The position numbers and the translations under genes were made by a program. Of a stretch of 64,000 nt of DNA, positions 11,999 through 24,300 are shown one piece after another (position 1 is the first letter of the stretch; each line of letters starts with the position of its first letter). Location: the NCBI RefSeq assembly GCF_018873765.1, contig NC_057922.1:8445563-8509562 (forward strand). The letters are read 5' to 3'. This DNA is from Telopea speciosissima (taxonomy: Eukaryota > Streptophyta > Magnoliopsida > Proteales > Proteaceae). The notes under the pieces are model-generated. The model was not told the DNA's origin. It saw only the letters and a list, made by a program, of their open reading frames with translations, and searched no databases.

Positions 11999-13617
11999 TT
12001 AATCAATCTACTACATCAGACCCCAGTTGAGCTCAGGTCCCTTACTAGTTGGAGAAGGCTGAATCACAGAGACCATTGATTAATTCACATATCTACTGTT
12101 GAGATAAGAAGTCTACCAGCTCCTGATCAAAGTCTACATCTTCTGAAGGTGCTTAAGTCCAGTTTCTTGATAAAACATCTCCTTCTGTACGTTCCAGTCC
12201 TTTGCGATATTATCCACCACATCTCCAATCAGTTTGTTATTTTCCACCAGCTTGCGATCCTCTTCTACAACAAACCATTAAAGAGAAAAGAGAACTAGTG
12301 GGGGGAGATGAAAAAGTTGTAGCCTTGCCCAAGTAATACACATAGGTAGGTATACATGTTATAACCTCAAAGATCTACCACAAATGATACAACAACCAGA
12401 TAATCATAAATAATCTTAGTGAATTTGATGGTGTTATTTTTTGCCCCTGCATATTCTGTTGACATTTTGTTGAGCACTTTCAGGTCAAGTTCCATCCCCT
12501 GACAAATGACGAATTTGAAAACTCAGGTACACATGCTATAATGTAAGGACTATGCCATGCAGATAAACACAAACTCTTGTGAGGAAATATCTTGAGAGGA
12601 AACCTAGAAAGTGCTGTAAATTTTAAGTACATTTTACTGGCATGTCAAAGATAGATGACAGCATGGCAAAATTTGAATTTCATCATAAGAACAACAAAGA
12701 CAATAGCATGCCAAAAATGGACCACTTGATTTATCATCACAGTCATCAAAGTTCCTTACTATGCCAAAGAAAAGCATATGGTAAACACTCTAAAATGCCA
12801 ATGTGTCTGATACTTAAAGATCATCTAATTAATTTTTCATCGCTAGAGAGATTGAAAGTGAGTTCAGTTAAGAAGGGTTCGAAACCTTTCTATTTCCATT
12901 GTGTATATCATAATGTGGTAGGCACTTTTCCAACCATGCTGTGGGGGGGGGGTGTAACTAAAGTTTCTTTTTCAAAGTTGTCCATATAAAGTGTCATGTT
13001 ACTTACCAAGTCCATGTGAAGGAAATGATCAATCCGAGTATTTGCAAACAACCTACATGCCAGGGAGTGGCAATGAGAAAGTTAAGAGCTTATAACTGAC
13101 TAAAGCATAAAGCAAGAATTGAAGAGATGAACCTAGGTGTCACAAGTTACTTCTCATATGCTATTCGCATCTGGGCATTCTGTAGTTTATTTATCTCATT
13201 AACTCTATCTGTTGCAGAGGCTTCATTTATGTCCACGAAGCCAAATAGGAACATGTTCTTTTCTAGCATTATCTGTTGCAGAGGCTTCATTTATGTCCAC
13301 AAAGCCAAATAGGAACATGTTCTTTTCTAGCATCCTTTTGACCAAAGCAGGTACTACTTTTAAGCTCTCCTTCTTCACATCAACAGGGCCTTTAAGTTTC
13401 TTCAACTCTCCTGTTGGGATTAGAGAGGTGAAAAATTTTCAGTCAGAATATAGGCTATCTTTCTACCAGGCTGTCGTTTCATTAACTAAGCAAATTATTC
13501 AAAAAACAAAATAGAATAGCCAAAAATAGAATAATTTCTTAATCAAACTCTTAATAAAAATTATTTGTGTACATCTCATATGGAATGAGTAAACTTTAAA
13601 AACACAAATTTAATTGC
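11999..13617 (-). pseudogene. Partial duplicate of SNAPC1 (3' half, exons 4-7 with introns)
   Basis: The segment matches 21293-22716 over most of its length, including introns and 3' flank, in the same orientation about 9 kb away, so it arose by DNA duplication and not by reverse transcription. It has counterparts of SNAPC1 exon 4 (about 13206-13412), exon 5 (about 13020-13060), exon 6 (about 12480-12500) and exon 7 (about 12110-12270). The exon 7 copy has lost internal bases in two places, and the exon 4 copy carries a 64-bp tandem duplication (13206-13269 and from 13270). Exons 1-3 are absent. It cannot encode the protein. Confidence 0.85.
13206..13333. repeat. 64-bp tandem duplication in SNAPC1 pseudogene exon 4
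   Basis: The block starting tatctgttgcagagg at 13206 recurs at 13270 with one or two differences. The parent exon at 22344-22412 has it once, so the duplication arose after the segmental copy. Confidence 0.85.
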
Positions 13618-15066
13618 CAGTAGGTTGTTTTCCCACATTATCTTTGGCTAAAACATTTGTTCAGTCAAGTCAGTAGGTTGTTTTTCTCACTACCTTGATC
13701 CACATTCTTTTCATCCGCATTCCTCTAAAGCCTTAACTACACCATGTTATCCAATCTGCCATGCAGTGATGCAGGACCTATCAAAGGAAATGCAGTTAAA
13801 ATATCTACCTGAATCGGAAATCTTAATTGAGAACTAGAGATTGATAATTAATATCTGAATTTTAAGAAAAAAAAGTTCAAACTTCTTGATTCACGGTAAG
13901 GGTTTAAAGGAATTGGTAATAATAAGATCATTGGAAAAATAGGGATTCTATGGTTTGAAAGGTAACAAGGAACTGATACGCAGATTAGGGCTAGCCTATT
14001 CAATTTGCAGCTAAAAGACATAACAGATGGTTGATGGGACATTGCATATAGGCTATTGGTTGAAGGTAAAGAATGAGGGTTAAGATGATTAAGGCTCACT
14101 ATTGTTGCATTGCGAGTATAAGATTTTGAGGTGGTCTCAAGCAATGCACAAAAAGATTCCACTTCCACCTGATCAAAGCTAACCCAAAAAGAGAAGAAGA
14201 GGGGGATGGGGGGGTGGAGTTCTATCATGCTTGCTTCCACAAGGTTTTCCATCACACCCAGGATTATTCGCACATGGCAGCTCAGGTGGGCCCCAAATTT
14301 GATGGACCTGTTGTCCACACCAGCATCTGTTCATATGATACGAAAATTTCTAAGGCCAATCAAAGTGTCTCCAAAACAAACTAATTCTTGTAGCCATAAG
14401 GCCAATCAAAGTGTCTCCGAAATCAACTAATGCTTGTAGCTAAATCATCTTTGATACTACAATTCTAAACCCCTTAAATAGTGCAAAATTCAGCCTTGTG
14501 CATGGAGCAATAAGTTTTTTTCAAACATAATTACCCTCTCAAGTTGATCCAGATTAGTATCCGATGAAATTGCCAACGTCATCTCTGATTGATCCTCCCA
14601 CACATGACAACAGGCTTCAGTTCCTGCAAAGCATCCATCAAAGTTAAGCTTGAGATACCCACCCAAGGGGGGACTAGACCTGTATCTCAGGGGTGTTGTG
14701 TTGACGACAACCGTCCAGTCCCTGAAAAGATGGTGGACTGATCACTACAGAATCAATAGAAGAAAAGAAAGCATTTTCATTCCCCTTCTAACAAATGCCC
14801 CAGCAAATGGCAAGATAGGACAATATCAGATAGGAATATACTACCTTAAGGGTAACCAACTGGAACAGCATTAGAAAGTGGATGCAGAACTTTCTAATAT
14901 ATTAGACAAAAAAAATGATTAAGAGATTCCCCATCTTCATGCACATTACGCAGACATGGCTAGACAAGCATCTACTAATGTAGAAGAAGTTCAACTAAGA
15001 ACCACTCTACAGTAGGATCAATGATAGGCCAACAGTACGTTCCAACAACAATGATCTCTAGTTGAA
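13618..15066. other. Intergenic, no gene recognised
   Basis: AT-rich sequence lies between the SNAPC1 copy and the LTR-like fragment. ORFs here (for example the 156-codon one at 13848-14318 on the minus strand) have no recognisable domain and no exon-like context. Repeated phrases such as aggccaatcaaagtgtctcc (14353 and 14399) suggest local duplication. Confidence 0.5.
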
Positions 15067-15718
15067 TGATGAACAAATCAGTAGTATTTTCCAGATAATA
15101 GATCTTCTAACCAGCAGCAAAATTGAAGCTTAGATTGTATCTTAGATGAAGATTAACACAAAGCACAATATAATAGAAAATAAGAATAAAACAGAAAAAT
15201 AGAGAAGGGGAAAGAAGGGATAAAAGGATAGAAGGAGGGGGTTGGGGATAGATGGCTATCTCAGCCTTGGGCCTCTCACCCATAGCTATCTCAGCTTTTG
15301 AAACAAAGATCTCTCTCAGATCTCAAGCAAGCAAATTGCAACTTCATTGATTAAAGCTGTTGAATATTACAACTGATGGCCCCTTTATATAGATTAGCCA
15401 GGCTTCTAAAAAATAAAAAGTTGAAATGTAGAAACTTACAACCAAAAAGGAAAGAACACAAAATTAGAAAGTACTCAAAATAAGCTAAAACTAGAACTAA
15501 TAAAATAAAAAATAAGCTAAAACTAAAACCAATAAATAACATGCGCAGGACATATGCCACTGCATGTGGGGTCCACCGGCTGTACTCTAGCATTATGTTA
15601 GTCCTGGAACTCATCATCAATCGATTCACTCCACATAGAAGCAGTGGATAGCTGAAATCTGCGACGCCTCCTCTGGTAAACTCTGAATCAATGATCAGTT
15701 GGTGTGATGTCCTCATCA
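15067..15718 (-). mobile_element. LTR-like relic abutting PPR pseudogene
   Basis: On the minus strand it starts TGATGAGGAC at 15718 and has a TATATAAAG box near 15393, followed by a leader that resembles the leader of the solo LTR at 23661-24797 (shared segments around tgagatagcca). The left end is uncertain; TGATGA at 15067 would pair with TCATCA at 15713-15718, but no target duplication was found. It is a fossil LTR of the same broad family with no internal coding region. Confidence 0.45.
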
Positions 15719-18199
15719 CATTTCATAGCATTCATGATCTTTCCCACACACCGCAATCAAATCACTTATCATAGATGCAATTTTTGAATCTGCCAAAAAT
15801 CTGTCTTCAGCAATTTCATTAAGTTGGATTACCGTAAGTATCTCATTGCTTTTTAGTAGTCCTTCAACCATAATATTGTAGGTGACACCATCTGGATGAC
15901 AACCATTTCCTTTCATTTACAAGAAAAAGTCTTGAGCTTCACCCAACAAATGCTCCTTACAAAGGCTATCAATGATTATATTGTATGCTTTAACATCAGG
16001 TTCCAGCTCTCTTACCAATGATAGCATTAAAAAGTTCTATTGCATCTTTTAGTCTTTGCACTCTACAACATCCGTCAAGAAGGATTGATGAAAATTGAAA
16101 TAGCTAGAACAAGTCTATCGCATTCTGCTTCTTCAAATAACTTCATTGCTTCATCAACGTACTTGTCTATGCATAGCTCACTGATCAAAATAGATTAGGT
16201 GCAGAGATCAGGCTTTTGTCCTTAAACCTGCATTTCATTGAAGAGCTTTTGTGCAAACCCAGCTCAGCCCACCTGCACACTCCACCTATAGGAGTGCTGT
16301 AAGTAATATTGTTAGGCATCAATTGCTTGCAACGCATCTCCCTAAAAGGAAATATAGCTTCATCAATCCTCCTACTCTTTCCGAAACCACTAATCAATGC
16401 AGTGTACGTAATAACATCTGGCTCATGGCCTTGGTTCTGCATGTTGGCAAAGACTTCTATGGTCTCAACGATTTGACCTAATACACAGAGTCCAATTACC
16501 AAAGCATCATATGCATAAAGTATTTAGGTTCAATGCCTCTTTCAACCAAAAGATCTAACAGCTCATGAAAGTATATCATCATTTGTTATTTGTAAAAAGA
16601 ATCCACCAACATAGTGAAGGTAAGTACATCATGTGAGATTCCTTAATCCAACAATTCATTCAACATTTTAGTGATTTCTTTCCATGGGCCAGAATTTCCC
16701 ACGCCAAAAACCAAAATACTTAAGGTCACAATATCAGGAGAGATTCCTAGTCCTAATATTTTGTTTAGCAATCTAGTGGCTTCTTCTGATTGGCCAGAAT
16801 TGCATAGGCCATGAATCAAAGAGTTGAAAGTGACAACATCAGGCTTTAGTCCTCTTTGAAGTATCAATTCAAACAACTTGTGTGCTTCAACAGTCCTTCC
16901 GTCTTTGCAAAGACCATCTATCAGAATGTTGAAAGTCATGACATTGGGAGAGACTCCAAGTCCCAACATTTTATTTAGCAATCCAGTAACATCTTCCCAT
17001 TGGCCAGAATTGCATAGGCCATGAATCAAAGAGCTGAAAGTGACAACATCAGGTTTCAGTCCTCTTTGAAACATCAATTCAAACAACTTGTATGCTTCAA
17101 CGGTCCTTCCTTCTTTGCAAAGACTATCTATCAGAATGTTGAAAGTCACGGCATTAGGAGAGAGTCCTAGTCCCAACATTTTATTTAGCAATCCAGTGAC
17201 ATCTTCCCATTGGCCAGAATTGCACAGGCCACAAATCAAAGAGCTGAAAGTTATAACATCAGGTTTTTGTCCTCTTTGAAACATCAATTCAAACAACTTG
17301 TATGCTTCAACAGTCTTTCCATCTTTGCAAAGACCATCTATCAGAATGCTGAAAGTCACGACATTAGGGGAGACTCCTAGTCCGAACATTTTATTTAGCA
17401 ATCCAGTGGCTTCTTCCCATTGGCAAGAATTGGATAGGCCATGAATCAAAGAATTGAAAGTGACAACATTAGGCTTCAGGGCCTCATTTATCATTCCTTC
17501 TTTGCAAAGGCCATCAATGATTGCACTATATATGGTCACATTAGGCTTACATTTACCCTTGAGTTCCATCTCCTTAAGCATTCAAGAGCCTCACAAGTGT
17601 TTCCCGTCTTGCAGAGCCCATTGATTATGGTTTCATACGTGATTTCATTACAAGGGTACCCTTCTTCGAGTATCCTGTAGAACAACTCTTTGGCCTCTGC
17701 AATTTTATCCACCATGCAAAGTCCCTTAAGTAGGGTAGTCAATGTGACAATATTTGGATCAAAACCACGTTTCATGATAACCTCCAAAACAGAGAATCCC
17801 AAATCTGGCCTTTTCAACCCACAAAACAGTTGAGTAAGATGCTTAGCGTAGCGATATCGGTCTGTATTTGCAAGGAATTCATGTGTCTACTCAGAGAAAT
17901 TACAGTAAAATAGTGTTTGTAGGTCGCAAGTGTCCCAAATAGTTGATTGAAGCAAAAAATTTTGGAAAGGGTTGTGAATGAACCAATAGATGGTATCGGC
18001 GGAACGCTTCCTCAACACTGATGGAGTTGCCTGTGCTACTTGACTTGCATCCATCATCATCTTCTGCAGAATTCTTGAATAATTCAATAGTACTCGCTCG
18101 CGGATGTGATTGTGTAACTTTAGAAGAACAAGAAGAAGAAAGATATGAAAGAAGCAGACGTAACGGAAGAGTAGGGCTACGAGAAGACCACCAACCCAT
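15716..18199 (-). pseudogene. Rf-like (RFL) PPR pseudogene
   Basis: A P-class pentatricopeptide repeat protein of the restorer-of-fertility-like type, broken into at least five frames: ATG 18199-17900, 17817-17536, 17581-16643, 16502-16185 and 15916-15716. The N-terminus looks like an organelle targeting peptide (MGWWSSRSPTLPLRLLLSYL). Repeats match the RFL consensus (VVTFNSLIHGLCNSGQWEEA). Codons 17581-16643 contain about three and a half copies of a 70-residue unit made of two PPRs. Near 17480 two PPRs have collapsed (MINEALKPNVVTF). Stops also occur between 16643 and 16503 and between 16184 and 15917. The frame ends exactly where the LTR-like relic begins, so the last residues are lost. 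Intact RFL proteins bind organelle RNA; this copy should not. Confidence 0.88.
16662..17440 (-). repeat. 210-bp tandem repeat (two-PPR unit)
   Basis: The phrase aaacaacttg recurs at 16871, 17081 and 17291, exactly 210 bp apart, and the flanking sequence repeats with it. Each unit encodes one PPR of the LIHGLCNSGQWED type and one of the LIDGLCKDGRTVEA type. The high identity points to recent unequal crossing-over or gene conversion. Confidence 0.9.
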
Positions 18200-18854
18200 T
18201 TGAATTGAATTCGATTTTGTGATTTAATGAGAATCCACAGCTCTCCACATCCCTTCCACTTCGTCTCCTCACTGTGTCCCTACTACTAAACATCTGTTTT
18301 TAACTACAATTAAAGGCTTTCACGAAAGGCGTTCTCCATGTGCAGAGAGAAACTCATTTCTTATCCTTATTATTTGTGGTCAATGGCCAGAGAGATTAGA
18401 TTATGACTTTATGTATTAAAATAAATTTTCTTGTTTTGTTATTTCTCTTCTTTGTATTTCACCTTAAATTTATTTGTTATGAGTTAGTGTTTGTTGTTCG
18501 GTTAAGATTTGCGACGAGTTAGTTGGTTTATGCTATTGGAGCAAAGATCCAAATGTTGGTTTTTACGTTTAGTAATTTTTTTTTTTTTATGAAAAGAAAA
18601 TTTATATTAAGATAAATTATACTGTTACCCCCTGAAGTTTGTATTAAATACAGAGTCATCTCCTATGTTTTTAAATTATACAACCACACCCCTGAGTGGA
18701 TGATATTAAATAATACATTTTAAATATCAATTTTACCTTTTTCTAATATCCTGTTAATACTTAATGGGAAATTTCAACTTTACCCTTTTACCCTTATGTA
18801 CAAAACCCTCTTTCTTCTCCAGAAATTCCACTGTCTTCTCCGGTGATCTGCAAG

Positions 18855-19559
18855 GGAGGAATTTCTGTTACGGGAAGAGGGGACTCAGTCAGAGAGAGCC
18901 TCTGACTGGTCGGGGTTTTTGGCAGACGGCGACACGGCGTACGTTAGTAAGAAATGCAAATCTGGTCGATCTAAGGAAGTTGACCAAAGGGATGACATGG
19001 TCTTCCAAGCTGCAATCCAAAATGCTCGGGTCCCTGCAGAGGATATTTGCAAGATTAGGGCCTGAAATCCCCATGTTAGAGAAAAAATTTAATTTGGGTT
19101 GTAAGGTATTGTCAGGATCAACAAAGAGCAATGATGGGTACATGGTAATGAGCTTTGAGATTTGGGGTTTGGGCATTTCGTAGGTGTCAAAAAGTGCAAG
19201 GACTGTCTCAGATCTGTTGGTGCTGTTGGTTCTGAAAAAAAACCTTTTGACAGGGTACGAGAGATAAATCTGAGGACAATCCGGAAGGTTGGATTTTAGC
19301 ATTTGAGATGGACCTTAGAGATGGGTCTTGAAGAATAGGGATGATGAATCTGGATAAGAGCTGTGTCGCCGTCTGCATTTCTTACCTCACTAAACCAGAA
19401 GAGACAACAAACTTTTTCAATTTTCCCTTTCCTTTTTAGGGCAAATCTTCTTGATCAAATAAAATTTGTGAAATCGCAGAGTACATCAAACCAGCAGACC
19501 CTTCACGTCTCCGTTAGGAATTTCTGCTACGGGAAGAGGGGACTCAGTTAGAGAGAGTC
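18855..19559. repeat. 49-bp direct repeat inside the Pack-MULE
   Basis: Segments at about 18855-18903 and 19511-19559 share aggaatttctg, tacgggaagaggggactcag and agagagag with only about four differences. They bracket the captured mTERF piece, so the captured DNA was rearranged or duplicated inside the element. Confidence 0.8.
18940..19378 (-). pseudogene. mTERF gene fragment captured by Mutator-like element
   Basis: The minus strand encodes part of a plant mitochondrial/plastid transcription termination factor family protein. An ATG at 19378 begins MQTATQLLSRFIIPILQ, a targeting-peptide-like N-terminus. After a frame change the stretch 19220-18945 reads ETVLALFDTYEMPKPQ, KLITMYPSLLFVDP, PKLNFFSNMGISGPNL and DPSILDCSLEDHVIPLVNFL, the typical helix pairs of mTERF repeats. 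Only about two repeats remain; intact proteins have six or more. The similarity ends near 18945, where the sequence turns into non-mTERF DNA. It is a dead gene piece. Confidence 0.8.
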
Positions 19560-19639
19560 TCTGATTCGTTAAAGACGAGAAACTCTGAATTTGAGAGGGC
19601 CGGAGAGTTGTAGACGAGGAAGGAACAAAGGGAGAGGGA

Positions 19640-19800
19640 TGGGAGGGTAGGGTAGGGTGGGGTGGGGTGGGATGGGGTGGTGGTGGTGGTGTTAGGTTGC
19701 AGGGGGTAGGGGCAGGTGGGTTGGGTTGCAGCAGGTGCTGGGACGAGTGGGGTTGCAGAAGAGAAGAAGAAGAAGAAGAAGAAGGAGGAGAAGGAGGGAT
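19640..19800 (+). repeat. G-rich tract with quadruplex potential, then GAA repeat
   Basis: Plus-strand DNA has many GGG runs spaced by one to three bases (gggtagggtaggg, ggggtggggtggg) followed by GGT triplets and a gaagaagaaga microsatellite. It lies in the right half of the Pack-MULE. Confidence 0.75.
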
Positions 19801-20053
19801 GGTGATGGGGTGGGTCCCATTAAGTCTATTTCAAGGGTAAAATTTTACAAAAAAAAATTAAGCAGTTAGAAGTATATTAATCATTTTAAATCATGAATTA
19901 TCAACCGTACCATTTAATGAAAATGATATAACAGAGTAGGGCTGTCTGTACCAACTAACCAAATCTCAGAGGATGTGACTGTATATTTTAGAAACAAAAG
20001 GTCGCTTTATATTTAATACAAGAAATGACAGTGTAATTTTCCCTTTATATTAA

Positions 20054-21292
20054 AAAGAAGATGAATTTACAGTGTCCTTTGAGAACTACAAATATTTACG
20101 ACCTTGGATTACCTGCCGCGGAAGCATACTTAACCAAAAAAATAAGGAGTTATTCTGGGTTAGCAAAATATATATCATCCTGAACAAAAGAGCTACTTTC
20201 AAGAAACATTGGGAGTAAAGTCCACGGCCAAGCATCCTGAGTAGGCTGACTGGCTGAGGGACATATTGTAGTATTCCTTTGTTAAATAATGTTGTAAAGA
20301 TTTGTGTCAATTAGAAAATATAGTCTTTAACCAGCACTGGTTGATAGTGGATGGCACCGATGACGCTTCAGACGATGCACATCCGATGCCAACAAGGCCG
20401 CATCAATGCCAGATAGAGAGTGTAAGACCCAGAATTGTCCCCGACGGATGTCAATTCAAGAAAAGCTCACCACAACCCGGCCTCGTACATGTGTCTGAAA
20501 AACACCCCAGATCAACCCCGCACATGTGGGAAGTGAGAAACTTCTCTTCAAGAAATTCTACCCATGTAATTCTCATTTTTATATATTAACATCTCATTCA
20601 TCTCATCCACTTCCAATGTAGAAGGCAACTTCCAAGAGAGCAAAAAAGCCAAACACTGTGGGAGAGAAAACACCAAAAACAAATTTTGAAATAATCAAGG
20701 AGGTATTTAAAAACTTCCATATAAAATACATTTTCCAACAATTATTTTGGTACCTGTGGAAATGGAACTATTTCTGGATATAGTTTGACATATGTATATG
20801 TTTGGTAAAAATTATGGAAACAATGAAAAGTATCAATGGAATTTCTGAGAATGATAAAATAATACAAATATGCAAACCTAGGAGGCATACAAGAACAACA
20901 ACCGTTTGCTACAACAGTTTATGGAAGTCAATACCTAGTGACATATGCAGTTTTGCATTTGAGACAGGTTAGGTTCAACCTCTACATAAATAATATCGGC
21001 CTTTACAACCATTGGTATATATAGGGTAAGAGATCTTTGAATGATCGCGTGACCCCTGCACCAGCGTGGGGGCCAATAAGAACATGCATAGGCATCAACA
21101 TGGAGGCAATTTTTTATTTCATGGGGGCAGGATGATAATTTCATGTACAAAGTTGCAATTCTTTCACCTGTGGAGATAAGAATTTATATATCTCATCTCA
21201 CTTGGAGAGTAGAATCATATGGACTCGACAATTGTTAACAAAAAAAATATACAATTCATACAAGGAGATGCTTCTGGTTAAACAAGGTAGCT
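20054..21292. other. Intergenic; dispersed-repeat fragment
   Basis: No gene is recognised. A stretch at about 21029-21140 (ggtaagagatct...gcgtgacccctgcaccagcg) belongs to a dispersed family also seen near 6042 and 39880. The region ends where the SNAPC1 duplication begins (21293). Confidence 0.45.
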
Positions 21293-21387
21293 AATCAATC
21301 TACTACATCTGACCCCAGTTGAGGTCAGGTCCCTTGCCAGTTGGAGAAGGCTGAATCGAAGAGACCGTTGATTAATTCATGCATCTA

Positions 21388-24300
21388 CTATTGAGATAAG
21401 AAGTCTACTAGCTCCTGATCAAAATCTACATCATTGTTCTCTTCTTGTACCTTCTGATAGTGATTTAGTCCAGTTTGTTGATAGAACATCTCCTTCTGTA
21501 CGTTCCAGTCCTTTGCGATCTTATTCACAACATCTCCAATCAGTTTGTTATTTTCCACAATATGCTTTATGTTTTGGATATCCAGCAACTTGCCAGCCTC
21601 TTTTACAACAAACAATTGAAGAGAAAAGAGAATTAGCAGCGGGGAAATGAAAAGGTAATAGGTATACATGTTATAACCCCAAAGATCTACCACCAATGAT
21701 ACAGCCAGAAAATAAAAAATAATATCAGTGAATGTACTGTTGTTTTAATTTAATAGCAATGGGTGGGGAGCATTACCATTGATGGCTAGTTCTTTTGCCC
21801 TTGAATATTCTGTAGACATTTTGTTGAGCACTTTCAGGTTAAGTTCCATCCCCTGACAAATGAGGAATTTGAAAATTCACTATCATCAAAATTCTTTCTA
21901 TGCCAAGGAAAAGCATATGGAAAACACTCTAAAATGCCAATGTATCTGATACTTAAAGATCATCTAATTAATTTTTCATCACTAGAGAGATTCAAAATGA
22001 GTTCAGTTAAGAAGGGTTCCAAACCCTTCTATATATCTATTGTGTATATCATAGTGTGGCAGGCACTTTTCCAACCATGCTGAGGGGGTACCTAAAGTTT
22101 CCTTTTCAAAGTTGTTCATATAAAGTGTCATGTTACTTACCAAGTCCATGTGAAGGAAATGATCAATCCGAGTATTTGCAAACAACCTACATGCCAAGGA
22201 GTGGCAATGAGAAAGTTAAGAGCTTATAACCGACTAAAATGTAAAGCAAGAATTGATGAGATGAAACTATAGGTGTCACAAGTTACTTCTTATATGCTAT
22301 TCGCATCCGGGCATCCTGTAGTTTATTTATTTCATTAACCCTATCTGTTGCAGAGGCTTCATTTATATCCACAAAGCCAAACAGGAACATGTTCTTTTCT
22401 AGCATCCTTTTGACCAAAGCAGGTACTACTTTTAAGCTCTCCTTCTTCACATCAACAACAAGGCTTTTAAGTTTCTTCAGCTGTCCTGTTGGGATTAGAG
22501 AGGTGAAAATCAAATAGAAAGACAATGATGTCAGTCAGAATATAGGCTATCTTTCTACCAGGCTGTCATTTCATTCACTAAGCAAATTATTCAAAAAACA
22601 AAATAGAATAGCCTAAAATAAAATGGGTATCATTTTTTAAACAAATTCTTAATCAAATTTATTTGTGTATATCTCATATGGAATGAAAACTTTATAAACA
22701 CAAATTTTTAATTCAGTAAATGTTAAAAACTAAGATTGAATACACAGGTAAATTTTGTCAGCAAGGGTCTATGTGTGCACATTTCAGATGGAGAACAGGA
22801 ACTTAACTCAGGTTACAAGATACCTATTTCACTCGATGATTATCTATATTGATAAGCCAATAGGTGTATTCTACTTTTATTAAAATAAACTCTATCATGT
22901 CTTTATGTTATAGTATGAAACTTACATTCTCCTTTTCCAAGAAATATACCCTCAATCTCAATGAAAATGGACTAGAAACAAGGTTGGAGAGTCAGAAATT
23001 TAAATCATACCATTGGAAAGGAAATCTGATAAATGAAAATTACATGAAACATTAATTATTCATGAATTGAAAGTTCATCTTACTAGTGATGTCATGTAAA
23101 CCACATAAAATAATGGAGGTTTCTTGAGTGCTCATTATGGTGTTGCTTAACAAGCCTGATCCCAGCTATTTGCATTACCAACATAAACCATGTTCACTCA
23201 TTCCATCAAGCACAGCCTAAATTTGGTTGGTTCTAATTAATTCTAATTCCTTTTCTTTTCTCCTTAATATTCCCTATCAATTTTCTGTTATAGTATTTTA
23301 CATTGAAACTGTAGTTATTCTATCATCGAGTTGGCTGCCTATAACTATGTTTACGTTTACTTAGCCTTATTGTTATAGGATTCTTGAATTCTCCGGCATA
23401 TTAATATTTGACTGAGTGATGCCTAATTCCCACCCCCTATAGCAAGCACCTTATCAAATATTACAAAGCTGAATGTATGTAGATTAGGACTTCTATTGTT
23501 CATTGTTACTATTATCAGTGTTCTAACATGTATTTGTGTCAAGTATGCTGCTGCCTTCACCCAACTAGACAGCTTAGGTGTGATTGTAGTCTCCCGTAGG
23601 TTAGTCCTGCTCTCCTGTTAGTTAAACTTAATTTTCTAGGTTTAGTCCTACATCACTGCATGATGTAAGACCAAGTCGCAGTGACCTAGCCCTAAGCAGG
23701 ATCTCAATAATTATACCCAACAGGTTCGAAGTTCAGACTTACAGTCAATAATAGAAACCAGAATCAGATCTGTAAACAGTAGGTTTAACTCAGGGAAAAC
23801 AGTAGGTATTCAAACCCTAAATAATGGTCACTACATGGGGTTTAATCACCAACCGAAAGTAGACCTCTAAGGGCTGATCATACCCTGGAAGTCTCAGACC
23901 AAAGGGGTTACAAACTGCTAAGATATTGCAAACTAATGAAATTAGAAACTAGGTTCAGAATTAGAAGGTTAAGGGATAGGACTCAAACCAGCTAGCAGAT
24001 CTAACCCAAATTGGGATCGAATGGAGGGGATATTGATAGAAGTTTGTCCTCCACATATTACTGGAAAACAATGGTAGGATCTCAAGTTCCACAGGCTTGA
24101 AGTTGCAGCAGGAAAATAGAAACAAAGCCCAGCCGCAGGTGTGAATTGACTGTCAGATGAGCAAGTTTGATAGCAGCACTTGGGGACTTAAATATAGACT
24201 TCAATAGATGATCTCAGCAGCACTTCTGGGAATCAGATGATGTCAGTTGTGCACAGGAAATCAACTAAGAGTAGGGATCAGAAATCGATGGAGAACATAA

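Larger units (their letters stand above)
18611..20043. mobile_element. Mutator-like element carrying an mTERF fragment (Pack-MULE)
   Basis: The 1433-bp unit is flanked by a perfect 10-bp direct repeat, tttatattaa (18601-18610 and 20044-20053), in the 9-11 bp range of Mutator transposons. Its ends are inverted repeats of roughly 85 bp at about 70% identity: gataaattatactgt on the left against gggaaaattacactgt read inward from the right. There is no transposase. The interior holds a host mTERF fragment in reverse, a 49-bp direct duplication, and a G-rich tract. Together this is the structure of a Pack-MULE. Confidence 0.75.

Noticed and set aside
16662-17440. CRISPR-like regular repeats
   Set aside because: The 210-bp period is a two-PPR coding unit in a eukaryotic gene, with no spacer structure.
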